Below, in pieces: positions 29,401-49,272 of a stretch of 64,000 bases of DNA. The first letter of the stretch is position 1, and each line of letters starts with the position of its first letter. The stretch lies in assembly GCF_020382885.2 (NCBI RefSeq), contig NC_058493.1, forward strand, positions 22,441,499 through 22,505,498, read 5' to 3'. This stretch comes from Scatophagus argus (lineage: Eukaryota > Chordata > Actinopteri > Scatophagidae). The notes beneath the pieces were generated by a model. That model worked only from the letters and a program-made list of their open reading frames with translations, did not search any database and was not told where the DNA came from. The position numbers and the translations under genes were made by a program.

Positions 29401-30955
29401 GCTTTTACTAATATGCGCCACATGCTTGCTGCTCTCATCTGCAGGAGAGACGGGGTTGCTGGTGGCAAAGATCGGAACAAGAACACCATTCAGTGGCTAC
29501 GCCAAGAACAAGCAGCAAACGGATAAGAAGAAGCTGACTGACGTGTTTGTGAAGGGAGACGTCTACTTTAACAGTGGTGACCTCCTAAAGATAGACAATG
29601 AGGGATTTGTCTACTTTCAGGACCGCATTGGAGACACTTTCAGGTCAGTGGATAAAACACTTCGACCAAATAAATGTGCAAATAATAGAGACAATACACC
29701 TGCACATCACAACACCTGCAAAGCCAGACTGTTTCCAATTTCAAAATCACCGGAAACTGACTTTGATGAGGACAACTCTTAACATTTCACTAAATTCAAA
29801 ACCATTTAAAGCCTTGGATGCAGACACCCTGTTTGTTCTTGTTTTCCATATTTGATACCCTGTAGTTGCTGTTTAATTATCATTATTATTACTATTATTC
29901 AGCATTTTCTCCAAATGAAAATGATTGTATCTGACTTATAACAAACTCTTCACAGTGCTAGCTGAAAACATGGCAGCTAAGCTACGCATGTACTGTCTTT
30001 GTGTTGTTATAAAACACAGGTGGAAAGGAGAAAACGTGGCGACCACAGAGGTGGCCGATCATTTGCTCATGGTTGACTGCATCGAGGAGGCTAATGTCTA
30101 TGGTGTGAAGGTACCAGGTAATAATAACATGCATTAATTATTAGCAGTGATTTAAGATGTATCATCTATGTTAGGCAGTGTTTTAAAGAATGTTCTTGTG
30201 CTGGGGAAAATGAGTATGTCTAGCATATGAAACTGGAGAAAAAGTCTGAACCTGTCAGCACTTTATGTTTGGGGTTTTTAAAAGACTTACAAGACCAGAT
30301 CTTGGACTTATTTAATATGTTAACGTGCCCAATAATCTTTAATCAGTGTAATCATCACCCAAGTAATCCTGCAAATGACAGCAGAAGTCAAAAATATTAC
30401 AGCTGAGAAGAATTTGAACTAGGGCAGCATGCATTTGAAATAAGTGTTCATATACTTAATATGAATTGCAGAAAGAGCTGCTTATATTTCCCCTTCTGAG
30501 ATGAGCTCTCTTTTTACTTTGGCCTTTGCTGATTAGGACACGAGGGAAGAATTGGAATGGCAGCGCTCAAGCTGAAAGAAAACATGGACTTTGACGACAA
30601 AGCCACATATCAGCATGTCAAAAACCACCTCCCCAGCTATGCGAGGCCACGCTTCATTCGCATACAGGTGAACACATTACTGCAGATTTTACCTACAAGA
30701 TTAAAAACAAAACGTCTTGCATTTCATTTTTTTTTAAATGAAAATGTCTTGCAAACATAACCATTTCTTTTTCTCTGGCAGAGTGCACTGGTAGTTACTG
30801 GGACGTTTAAACAAATGAAGATGAAGCTGGCAGAGGAGGGATTCAACCCTGCTGTCATCAGCGACCCTTTGTTCTACCTGGAGGACAACAAGGGCTACGT
30901 ACCCATGACTCAGGAGATATTCAACTCCATCGCAGAGGGAAGAGTCAGGCTCTGA
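26463..30955 (+). CDS. slc27a2: Very-long-chain acyl-CoA synthetase (FATP2), tandem copy 2
   Basis: Paralogue of the upstream copy with the same reaction and likely ER/peroxisomal site. Ten coding exons: 26463-26943, 27892-28101, 28190-28348, 28585-28709, 28876-29070, 29250-29340, 29445-29643, 30020-30117, 30537-30667, 30782-30955; 620 aa, the human length. Exons 2 to 9 have exactly the lengths and phases of copy 1 (210, 159, 125, 195, 91, 199, 98, 131), so the pair arose by duplication of a whole gene. The N-terminal membrane segment (res 4-21), [14 protein letters not shown] (from about 223) and [15 protein letters not shown] (about 484-498) are all intact. It keeps LNYNIRSKS and LPLYHSAGF like the human protein, so it is the more conservative copy. 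Introns are shorter than in copy 1. The C-terminus is GRVRL. Confidence 0.93.
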
Positions 30956-31318
30956 ACGAGTTCACTGTTTATCATTGGATTGTCAACCTCAAGTAGTACA
31001 TTTGATTTTTTTTTTTTTTGTCATTTTTTAGATGACACAAAAGGGCCAAATAATGATGAATAACCTGCACATTACATGAGCTATTTAATCTTCTGTGGGG
31101 AATATTGTATACTGAAATATATTAGGGGGATGTAATTTTGTTTTACATGCTTTTTTTAGTTGTAAAGATTTGTTTTATTGAAAGATGCTGAAGTTATAAT
31201 GCAATTGCAGTACTTAAAATGTAGAAACATTTCTGTTTATGCATGAGGAGATAGAGTTAAAAGGCAGGAAGAGCAAAGATACACAAATGTATACAGGTAC
31301 ACACAAATATACTTGTAC

Positions 31319-31324
31319 AATAAA
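31319..31324 (+). terminator. slc27a2: Poly(A) signal of slc27a2 copy 2
   Basis: AATAAA 364 bases past the stop, just before an (ATA)n run; another AATAAA overlaps the end of that run at about 31,350. It faces the hdc 3' end about 100 bases away. Confidence 0.5.
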
Positions 31325-31330
31325 GCAACG

Positions 31331-31352
31331 ATAATAATAATAATAATAATAA
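31331..31352. repeat. (ATA)n microsatellite
   Basis: Trinucleotide run in the short space between the converging slc27a2 and hdc 3' ends. Confidence 0.9.
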
Positions 31353-31427
31353 AGAAAACAAAGTAAACACACTCACATTTATGTATACACGTACTCAGAA
31401 TTATATATAAAAAGGTCTGAAATGCTC

Positions 31428-31433
31428 TTTAAT
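31428..31433 (-). terminator. hdc: Poly(A) signal of hdc
   Basis: ATTAAA on the minus strand (TTTAAT on plus), 96 bases after the hdc stop codon. Convergent with the slc27a2 copy 2 signal. Confidence 0.4.
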
Positions 31434-31528
31434 AAAAAAATTTTTAAAAACATGGTTTCAAATGAGCAAATTTTAAAATCAGTATCCAACACAGTCGAGG
31501 GATAAAGTACCGTGTGGTGCTTTCGGGA

Positions 31529-34500
31529 TCATTGCAGGAGCTTAGGTGCAGTGGCAGTTTCCAGTGGAGTCGGAGAAGGAGCTGCGTTGGCTACCGGAGA
31601 AGAGGACATACAGTTCGTTCTTCTGCAGGTGGAGGTTAAGTGTTTTTGAGCTGTTTGTGAAACCTTGACGGGGCAGCACACCTGCTGCCGGCTGCACTGC
31701 ACCAACTGGTTGCAGAAACTCGGCACGCTATAGAACTTTGTCAGCTTTTTCAGCACCTGTTTACCCAGAAGATTTGAAGGCATCTCTGTAATCCCAGTCA
31801 CAGGGTTGGGTTCTGCCGTTGAGGGAAAAGGGAGGACACCTGCTGCATCTTTAAGACTTGGATTTGGTTCACAGTCACATCCAGACAGTGTCCCGATGTA
31901 AGTGTGAGGCAGAGGCTCGCTGTTGCAGCTAAGAGAGCGCATCGGTCTCCTAGTTTGATTCCAAGCCTTGTCAATCCACAGCTCCACTTCAGCCTTGTCC
32001 ACCCCGGAGGCTGCCTCCCCTCTCTCCTCAGATCCAGTGTCTGACATGGTGTCTTGGGTTCCTTCGGCTCGCATCATCTCATCTTTCCTTGATCTTGGCT
32101 GGTCTGCATTATTCAGAGCTTGTGTCTCAGCCAGAAGAGCAGAAGCCGTTTTGGAGATGAAGCTCCAGTCCTTGAGGATGTCATCTGCGGTAGTGAACTG
32201 TGAGGTCACCGTGAATCGGATGATGCGTTTGTTGTGAATTTCTGCAGGGATGAGATATATGACGCCCGACCGGGTCAGTCTCCTCAACAGCTCCTGGGTC
32301 AAAGCATTTCCTCCCTAGAATAAGAAAATGACATGAAATATTGAGAAATGTTTCAGGTATATTCAACAACATCAGTTTCAGGTTTCAGCATTTTATAATA
32401 ATCTCCGATACTGATCTTAACCTGTGTGAAACAGAGGTGGGCCAAGCTCTTGATCTGATCTTTTAGCTCTCCCTATTACGTATAAGGTTGGAGAAACCAG
32501 AATGAGCAGCAGAAGGGATGAAGATGCTTCTACTCTAACAGTGGTGATCTTCTACACATAAAATTTACTTATTTATTCTACTTCAAGACCGCGTTAGCGA
32601 CGTTTTCAAATCGGACAAGCTGATGGAAACTAAAAACCCACATCTGAAAACCGTGTAACTGTTGGTTAGATAACAATGTCAAAGGTAGAATAAAGATAAA
32701 AAAAGAATAAAACTAGTTCACCTTATTTAGTAATTCAACTAACTCACCTTTGAACAAGGTGTGACTGGGAACTTTGCATTCATCTCAACAATGATTAGCC
32801 AGTGAAAACATATTGCTTAGTGAGGTCAATCCAGGTTTGTGTTACACACCTTCAGACAGAAGACCACCAGGCCAAGGTGCCTCTCAACGGGAACTTCAAA
32901 ATTTGGGTCACCTCTTATGTGAGACTCCAGGAGCTTTGCCATCTCAATCCCCTAAAACAAAGTCATGAAAAATGGATGGATCATGTGTATTCTGAAAGTT
33001 AAAAACAAGTTCACTTGCACAAAGACAACTGAATGCCCCTCACATGTCTGATATGAGCCTGGAGGTTTTTCAGTCCAAAGGAGCGCATAACAAACCAGAG
33101 TTTGAGAGAACGGAAACGTCGGCTGAGGGGAATCTGCCAGTGCTTAAGAACAGAATAAAATATTGTCATCGCATAAAATGATTACCAGTACACCTGAATC
33201 CTCAATTTGGTGTAGGCGTGAGTGTCATACCATATAGTCTGTGGCTGCCTGTGAGTTTTCATGTCTGAGGTAAACAGGATCAACCGTGAAGGTCTGTTGG
33301 AGCATATATTTATCCTTTACCCTGAGAAAACAAAGTTAAACCATAAACTTGCTGTTTTTTAATGTCTCACCTACTTTCATGCATATTTACTCCTGCAGAG
33401 GTCAAATAAGGCTTCAGTCTTCCAACTCACCAGAAGGCTGTGCAGTCAAAATGGACCATCATCCACTTGGCAGGGTTGAAGACGAAGGAGTGTGCGAATT
33501 CAATGCCCTTCAGGGACCAGCGGAGCTCAGGACAGACGTAGGCTGCGCCTGCGTATGCAGCGTCAACGTGAAGCCACACTCCCTCTTCAGCGCCTGTATG
33601 GTAGATTTCAATTTCAACGGGACGATGCAATTTAGTGGCTTTACGGTCAACGTCAAAACAAGACCGTACTGGGATAAAGTTGAATACGTACAGACTGGTC
33701 CCAGTTCAGATAGCTTGTCAAAGGCACACACTCCTGTAGATCCCAACGTTGCACACAACTAGACAAGAGACAAACACAACCGCAGACAAACATTTTCTGT
33801 TGTTTATTTTAATTACATATCAATTTTTTTTAAATCATGTCTTAACACTATAAACTGTGCATACATTTTTATAACCCCCTTGACCATTTTCCATACTGTA
33901 TCTGTTGGACCTTAGAGGCAGAATTATTTCATTTGAACATACCACGGAAGTGAACATTTAATTAATCGCAGCCGTGAAAGATTACTCAAGTAAAAGTTCC
34001 AATGCATTAATGTAACAGCACTCCATTCCAACTGTAAGTCCTATTCATTCTAAATGTGCCCAAAGTTAGCGACATTTTGCAGAGAAGAAGTGTTTACCCC
34101 AATTACCCACTTCTGTGTCAATTACCCACCATGAAAGGGACCAGTCCCCTTGCCCTGTCCTCTTGTATGGCTTGTTTCAAAGTGTCCTCTCTCAGGGATA
34201 ACTGCTCATCTGTAGGTAGAAACCTGATCTTGACCAGAGAGATCAGACCTGCCTTCTCAACTGAGGAATGAGCCTAAAAAGGCAGTAGCAAATGAAATCA
34301 ATTTCTCAGTTTATTTCATCTTATTGATAGGAGATTATTGTAAAAGAAGTTGTAAAAAAACCCAAAAAAGACCTGATCTGAAGCGTAGGCCACCAGTCTT
34401 GAATTTAGGACCGAGTCGTCCACATCTTGGTCGAGTTCAGCCCGCAGCTGCATTATTTTGTCTTTCCTGGCTGCCAGCAGAGCAACCAGCGTGCTCTCGC

Positions 34501-35313
34501 TGACGGTGCTCTAACGGGACAAAAGAAAGATAATAAGCTCCCGGATAGTTCAGAGGCTACATTTCCAGAGGTTTATGAAACAGATCAAGGTGTCACACAC
34601 CTGCAGCATGCCTCCACCTCTGCTGTCAGGATGGTGATGCAGAAAGAAGGTGGGGAGCCCCAGTGCTTTACACAACCAGTCCAACACATGAATTTCCAGT
34701 TCTGTACAAGCTGGACTGGAGGCCTGTTCACAACCAGCATGGACAACATTATTTATTCAGATGGTATGAGTTCATTGTTGTGATGTTTCTTCTGTTTTTA
34801 TCAAGTTCAGTGGAGAAAGAAGTCTAGGTCATGCCCTTACCCAGGTGAATCCGACACAGTTTATGGCATCAGCCAGCATGTCCCCGAGCATGGAGGGCCA
34901 AGAAGTCAGGCAGGGGTAGTAGGCATGCATGTGAGGGCTCTGCCAGTGAACCACCTGCAGGGAAAAGACGAGAAAATGTTTGCTTCATTGCCTGAGTTTT
35001 AAGTTATTGATACGATGAATGACAGCAGGTACTTACACCTGGCATGATGACTCTCTCAATGTCGTTGAAGATACTCTCCCAGTCCTCTGGCTCTGTAGGC
35101 GCAGTGTCAGGGAGAAGCTCCTTCATGTAACCTGGCTTCACATCTGGAATCACCCTCCTCTCCCTGATGGAGCCCAGGTACTGTGTGATGTAGTCCACCA
35201 GCTCCTTGCCTGATGAGAAACAGACACTGCAACATCTGGACACACACAAAACGAGTCACTATAGCAAGATGGAACCTCTGATTACCTCTGCGATTGTACT
35301 CTTCAGCCTGCAT
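31529..35313 (-). CDS. hdc: Histidine decarboxylase
   Basis: PLP-dependent group II decarboxylase that converts histidine to histamine in the cytosol. Twelve coding exons: 35313-35286, 35209-35037, 34954-34841, 34723-34601, 34510-34373, 34273-34130, 33758-33692, 33593-33431, 33321-33231, 33142-33044, 32951-32850, 32314-31529; 675 aa (human 662). The decarboxylase fold covers about residues 3-475. The PLP lysine sits in [13 protein letters not shown] at residue 305, the same number as in human, and [14 protein letters not shown] precedes it. [14 protein letters not shown] is split between exons 5 and 6. The last exon is one 786-base block that holds the end of the fold plus the non-catalytic tail. 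The KFYSVPSFC element near the human C-terminus is followed here by about 60 further residues, many of them Ser/Thr/Pro. Expression is probably TATA-driven (35,417). Confidence 0.96.
33970..34030. repeat. AAGTACT-type repeat fragment
   Basis: GATTACTCAAGTAAAAGTTC followed by a TAACAGCACTCCATTCC-like ending matches the family vocabulary. It is in the hdc intron between exons 6 and 7. Confidence 0.35.
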
Positions 35314-35416
35314 TTTTTTTTTTTTTTTTGAGATCAAAGCGCTTTGAGTTAATTCGCTGTGTGTAACAGGTGGCTTCAGTGATGCTTTGTGTATTCAGCG
35401 GGCAGAGATCACAGAA

Positions 35417-35424
35417 CTATATAG
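35417..35424 (-). promoter_or_regulatory. hdc: TATA box of hdc
   Basis: CTATATAG, about 105 bases upstream of the hdc ATG on the minus strand, in a locally GC-richer context (GGGGGCCTATATAGTTCTG). The spacing gives a 5' UTR of about 75 bases. Inferred. Confidence 0.5.
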
Positions 35425-35429
35425 GCCCC

Positions 35430-36695
35430 CTTGTGAAGAACACACCCCAAAATGGTGACGCATTTGATCCACCAAACAAATGACCTTCAGATGTTCTTCT
35501 TTCCATCACTGGAATTGCTGGTCACATCACCCATTGACTAGTAGTAAATATTTACCATCCTCTGGTGGTAATGATTTATTTGTTCACATTTCACATCTCA
35601 GTGACCCAGCATCCCTACATGATGCTGTATTTCGCATAAGAGGACTATATGTCCTTCTATGTGCCCTTCTCAGCACGCAGCCAAACCATATGATGATACA
35701 GTTAACACTGTCTGCTATTTCCTTGCCTAAATGCATTACAGCAGATGACTGCAAGAACAAAACAATATTTGTTTTAGATGATGACTCTTCACAAGCACAA
35801 AAGTTAAAAAAAAAAAATAAACAATGGATGAACACAGTAAATGGTAATAGGATGATGAGGGCAAACCCATCTATGTCACAGCTTATCGCTGCCTTTTAAG
35901 CTCTGACAAAAGCTGGAGCAGCACCTGGACTATTCACACACACACTATTTGCTGGCCTTTGTGCCTGACATGTGCTCTCTCTCCTCTGGTTCTCTGTGGG
36001 AGCCAGTGGTTGAACGTAAGTCTGACCGTAATTCAAACACGCCCAGCATGCACACATTAATGTTGTACCAGAGAGACGATGATGAGAAGCAATCAATTCA
36101 TTCCTCAATGAAACTAATAAAGCACCAGAGGAAGTTTATCTAAGCTATGTGAACACATTACACACGTTTAGCAGCTATGATCCACCTTTTATACGATACT
36201 CCGTTAATGAAGTTGACTCTGTACAGTATATTTGTTCAGGGTAAAGTTTAGCCTCACCCAGTATGGTTTTTATTGTTCTGTCAAAACACCTGTGAGAATT
36301 TGTGCATGTTCGCTTCAGGTTTTTCCACCAGAAAAATTTGATGTCACTTTATAAGTTTGATTTTTAGCCCTCCCAGTGTAGGTGCATATTTTCGTACTGT
36401 ATTTCACAGCAGTGTGTTTCTTTTTTGGTAACTCATTACAAACATTCGACATAAATAATTCACTACATCTACTTTCTAAATGTAAAGTCCAAACTGTTAC
36501 ATGGGTTAAGATCAGGTTTGTTATTGGTCACATTGACCCAAAAAAATAAATACAAAGCAAAACAAAACATGGTTTCAAAGTTTATTCTTGCAAGCACAAG
36601 TTCTTTGAATCAGAGCAATAACTGAAACACAGACTTTTGATCCCACTGAAGGCAGGAAGCTCAATAGCAGGCAATGACAAGAGTAATGGTAGCCT

Positions 36696-36728
<33 letters not shown>

Positions 36729-38210
36729 GGGGGTATAATACATAAAAATAAGTGTTATCTGATATAAAGCAAAGCACAGTGTGACTATTGTGCTCCTTGT
36801 GTGTCTTTACATCCAGGAGTTGGAGCCTGATGAAAGCAGGTTTAATCATAATTGTGCAATTGAAGCTCTGCCTTGTGACATCAAAGTCAAAGTGCTTCCT
36901 GATGGACTCTATTCTGTTGCTTTTATTCAAATAACTTTAAAATATTGACATGATCAGTCCATGACAAAGAAAACCTTGGGCTCGACAACTCAAACCAAAA
37001 GTCATTCTTGCTGCCTTTTCTAATGTGGATAGAAGAGGCAGCAAGATGACTTCAGTGATGTGTTGATAAATTAGCTTACAGATGTGTGCAGGTAGGCAGG
37101 TATGCAGGTAGGTACATGTCCAGATGAACACAAAGCACAAAGCCATAAAACGACAAAACAGCTAAGGTGATCTGACAGAGTATGAGGGGGGAATGGGCCT
37201 GTTAAGCGTGAGCAGGTGTGTGAATGGATTAGTCAGGTGATACAGAAAGGAAAGAGAGTCCGAAGGCATCTCATTGATGGATGAAAAATGGCGAAAAAAG
37301 GGCCAAATGGGACTGGGAAAATGTCTGAGAAGAAGAGGGACACCCCTTTTCCACAAACAAGCAACAGGTTCCTTTCCATTTCTGACACTTAGGATTAAAC
37401 CATTCTGAGCATAGCAGGTTTTAAGTAATCTTAAATTCAAACCCTGACGAGATCAGTGGGTGTGTCTTATTCTGAGAAGTAGGACAAGTCCATTTGTCTT
37501 CCACATAATGGTCTTCAGCATCCTCTTATCACTAACAGGTGAAACAAGTATCTGTAACAACAGCAGTAGCTCAAGTAATCAATGCAGTCTGCCTTCTTAT
37601 AGTTGCACTGTGCAATGTGCAAAATCCTCCACTGATGATGCATCCCTGACGACAACGATTCTACTCAAAACTGGTGGAAACACTTGCTGGTTTGCTAGAT
37701 AGCAAATAGGAGGTGCAGGTCTCTCCTCTGCAGTCAGTGAAGCTTTTCCAGTGGCTGAAATCTGAACTAACAGTCTGATTCTGATAGTTAGACAGTGACC
37801 TGTCCATCTGCTGCCACTGACACGTCCAAGAATAAGACCTTTAATCTGCAACTGCTCCAGTGGCACTTCTACATATATGCAAATATGTTCTGGGAAGTAC
37901 AAAGCCTTGCAAAAGGCAAACGCAAAGCAAGACTCCTTCTTCTGGATAATGTTTAAACCCAGTATATGGTTGTATGTACAATCAAACAGTAATAGAGAGT
38001 GAAACATTAATGATTGCCTACACGGATTTATTTCAATGACACGCAATTAAACATTTTTTTAAGTGTCATTTGGATTTTCAGAGCATGTCGTTCCTCAAAC
38101 ATGATTGTTGGTTATACTGTAGGCAAATGTTCACTGTTTAGTAAAGAGAAGTTGGGACCGGACTAAGAAACTGGTCAGTGGAAGCAGAAACTGTGCTCCA
38201 GAAGGTGGCA
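35430..38210. other. hdc-usp8 intergenic region
   Basis: 2.8 kb between divergent hdc and usp8. No coding exon was recognised; in particular there is no ankyrin-repeat coding sequence of gabpb1, which lies between HDC and USP8 in human. It holds a (GT)n/G8 tract at 36,698-36,733. Stretch 36,570-38,100 has a 3'-UTR-like texture on the minus strand (AATAAA complement at about 36,580), but nothing ties it to a gene. Confidence 0.5.
36698..36733. repeat. (GT)n followed by a G8 run
   Basis: GT dinucleotide run of about 28 bases leading into eight Gs. Confidence 0.95.
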
Positions 38211-38219
38211 GTACTGCCA

Positions 38220-38335
38220 CATTAAGAATGCCAGCTACCGCAAAACCTGGTAGAAGAAGAAGGGTGGGCGGAAGAAGGAATCAAGAATCAGCTGTCAAAA
38301 AAGTAGCTAAGGTGTAAGCAGCCGATCAGAAACAG
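38220..38335 (+). promoter_or_regulatory. usp8: Probable usp8 5' non-coding exon and promoter
   Basis: A splice donor AACAG|GTAATT at 38,335/38,336 fits a non-coding first exon. It would join the acceptor TTCCAG|AG at 39,065/39,066, which opens the exon carrying the usp8 ATG. Transcription start and exon 5' limit are not determined; an alternative donor is at about 38,309. Confidence 0.4.
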
Positions 38336-38439
38336 GTAATTTTTCCACTAACGCTACTTTATCAAATAGTCGGCTACTATATATGTTCTGGTATTATTAC
38401 TGGAGGATATCTCTTTAGGGCTGAACGCCGTTATAGCCG

Positions 38440-39030
38440 TGACTGTCTTTGCTGTGTTAATTAGCCAACAGTAGCTAAACCAACGCTTAACATAACTGCG
38501 TGAGTTAAGAGCGTAGCTTGCTAACTAAGGTAGCTATGTTGCTAGCTCGGAAGGTAAGAAGGCTAAGTTAACATTTGACCAGCTAAATTGTGTTTATATG
38601 ACACTAGAGGTTGGTTTACGTTCTGCGTTGGATAAAATGTCCGTTACCTGGTTATCAGGCATCAAGTCAAGGCAGATGATAGCGGAAAACGTTCGCCAGT
38701 AAACTATTCCATGTTGTTGTCGTCACTGTTGACATATCCTGCGCCAGCTAACTACAGCCACAAGCTAATCAATGTTGGCTAATGCGCTAACGGTGGGCAA
38801 CAGTCTATGATAGTTGGATTTAACTTATCGTCAGCATGTTATATACTCAGCTTAACATAGCGTATTCTAATTCTGGTCAATTTAAATGTTGCTAGACAGT
38901 TAACGGCAAGTTAAAACTCAATTCGTTAACTGTCATCTATCCTGAGGTGTTCCTGATAATAGAGGAAGCTAACAGTAACTTATGCTAAGTGTTAGCTAAC
39001 GCTAGCCAGTAATGGCTACGATGTTGAGTA
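38440..39030 (+). repeat. GCTAAC/GCTAGC motif cluster in usp8 intron 1
   Basis: More than a dozen copies of TAGCTAA, GCTAAC and GCTAGC variants lie within about 600 bases, for example at 38,517-38,545, 38,750-38,790 and 38,985-39,005. They are not in tandem and occur in both orientations. Similar motif crowding near start sites is something I associate with teleost genomes. The role is unknown. Confidence 0.5.
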
Positions 39031-39067
39031 GGGGTTGATGTTTTTTTGCTGTCACATTGTTCCAGAG

Positions 39068-39094
39068 ATGTTCAGAGCTGGTGTACAGCACTGA
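39068..39094 (+). promoter_or_regulatory. usp8: Upstream ORF in the usp8 5' UTR
   Basis: An ATG just inside the coding exon's 5' UTR opens an 8-codon frame ending in TGA, 43 bases before the usp8 start codon. If the exon begins at 39,066 as predicted, this short upstream frame is in the mRNA and could lower or condition usp8 translation. Confidence 0.4.
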
Positions 39095-39137
39095 CCGGTT
39101 GTCTGCCTGTGAGCTCTGACTGAACACACCTGCAAAG

Positions 39138-47521
<8,384 letters not shown>

Positions 47522-47982
47522 TGGTGCTGTAGGACATGAAGAGACAACACTCCACCAACTGGCCAGCAACTTTCAAGCCTAGAGGTTGTTTGGTTTTGTT
47601 GTTGTTGGTATTTTTTTTTTTTCCTTTTCAAAATCACAGCTCTGAGGACCAGGCGCACGTAGTTGCGGGTTAACGAGTCGTGTATGTGCAGGCGAGGACG
47701 TTCTCGAGCTGGTGGCGACGAGATTCCGCCTCTCGCAGAGTGGAGAAAGGTGCAGGCACACTATGCGATGCTTCAGCTACTAGAGGACCCCATACCTTAC
47801 ATTAAAACATGCCAACTGCTGATATTACTGATAATCTAGAGACTAAACATATACTCCTTTTATTCTGACTTCTGTACCTTGATGGTCGTGCCGGAGGGCT
47901 GACAGCTGGTTCAGAGGCTCCTCGCTGTCGTTTCTGTTGCACGCAGTGTGGACGGCCGTATCGCAAAACTGATCTGTAAATA

Positions 47983-47988
47983 ATTAAA
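47983..47988 (+). terminator. usp8: Candidate poly(A) signal of usp8
   Basis: ATTAAA 462 bases past the stop. A second ATTAAA near 48,910 followed by a TG-rich stretch could give a longer 3' UTR of about 1.4 kb that nearly meets the usp50-like 3' end. The choice between them cannot be made from sequence. Confidence 0.35.
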
Positions 47989-49104
47989 AATGCTAATGTT
48001 GCACATTGAAAAATGTAAATACTCGAGGGCAAGGTGTTTCTCTGTTAAGTGACCAAATTCAATATTTTTTTTTTTCCTTCAAAGTAGCAGCCATCATAGT
48101 GTCTCCACGTTCGTGAGCGTGTTTTAGGGGTTTAACGCTAAAGCCTTCTGATGTTGTTGATGGAAGAGGCTACCAGTGTTGGATTTTGCTTTCTACCTAA
48201 AGAGAGAATAGGGAATGGAGATTGTTGCTTGTTCATATTAGCCACATTCTTGCACTTACACAATATGCAATCAGTTTAAGTTGTTTATGTAGATCACATT
48301 GTTTAACCGCAGACATTAATACTCGACTGAGAATGCTTTAAAATGATGCTGATGCTGAGACTGAGCTCAGATCGGCCAGTGACAGAAAAACCTTCCTGCT
48401 TCTGTAAAGTTTGTCGTAGATTTTATTCTCTCTTAAGCATACTTAACTAGCTGCATTGTTATATTCAAACACAAAACTATTTAGAGGAAAAATCACTGGG
48501 ATAACTTGGCATTCTTATTGGCTCGTTTCTAAGAGGCTGGAAATTCGATTTATCTGATTAATTTTGTTTCTGTGTTCAGTACTGACCCATGAGAATATGA
48601 AGAGTTGAAGACCTGACTGTGTTCACTTACAAGAGTGCGTTAGCATCAACGTTTGCTGCCTGACTTGCTGACTGACGGGACTGACAAGAGCAAGCACAAA
48701 GTATATTACTGATATATTTTTTCTGAATGGACCAGAGATCTGAGGTGGCTGGACGCTCTACTTCCTTAGTGCAGTTTTATTGCCTAGCATGAGATCATAA
48801 TCTGTTTTCTTTTTACTTGTACATGTTGATTTTATTTCTTAATGCTCTAAAAACAATTTGTTTCAGATATAACGATTATACTAACCTCAAACAACTCATA
48901 TGACTATTTATTAAAACTGCTTCAAATTAGAGTCTTTGTGTCTGAATGATTCAGGATTTATCGCCTACAGTGGCGCCACAAAAAGACTGAGAAGCTCAAT
49001 GAAACCTGATCCATTAAACATCTAGACCCTTCATTCCTGAGGTTCTAGGACAATCTGATCTATCTGATGTACGAGCAGTTGGATATGATAATGTCACACA
49101 TGAA

Positions 49105-49110
49105 ATTTAT
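49105..49110 (-). terminator. Poly(A) signal of the usp50-like gene
   Basis: AATAAA on the minus strand (TTTATT on plus), 163 bases after the stop codon. Confidence 0.5.
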
Positions 49111-49272
49111 TTGGAGCACAGATAGGGAGAAGTCAGCAGAAGGACAAGATGTTACAGTGGCGGACTTGCAGTGGGCAGTTAAAAAAAGGGTATCAAAATG
49201 GATAAAGCCCAAAGGACAAGGAGGAAGTCGAAGCTCATTCCCATCATGGGTTTGGCCTGCTGTTCAGAGAGC

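Noticed and set aside
33349-33762. 137-aa plus-strand frame
   Set aside because: Antisense shadow of hdc exons 7 and 8, which have conserved protein sequence on the minus strand.
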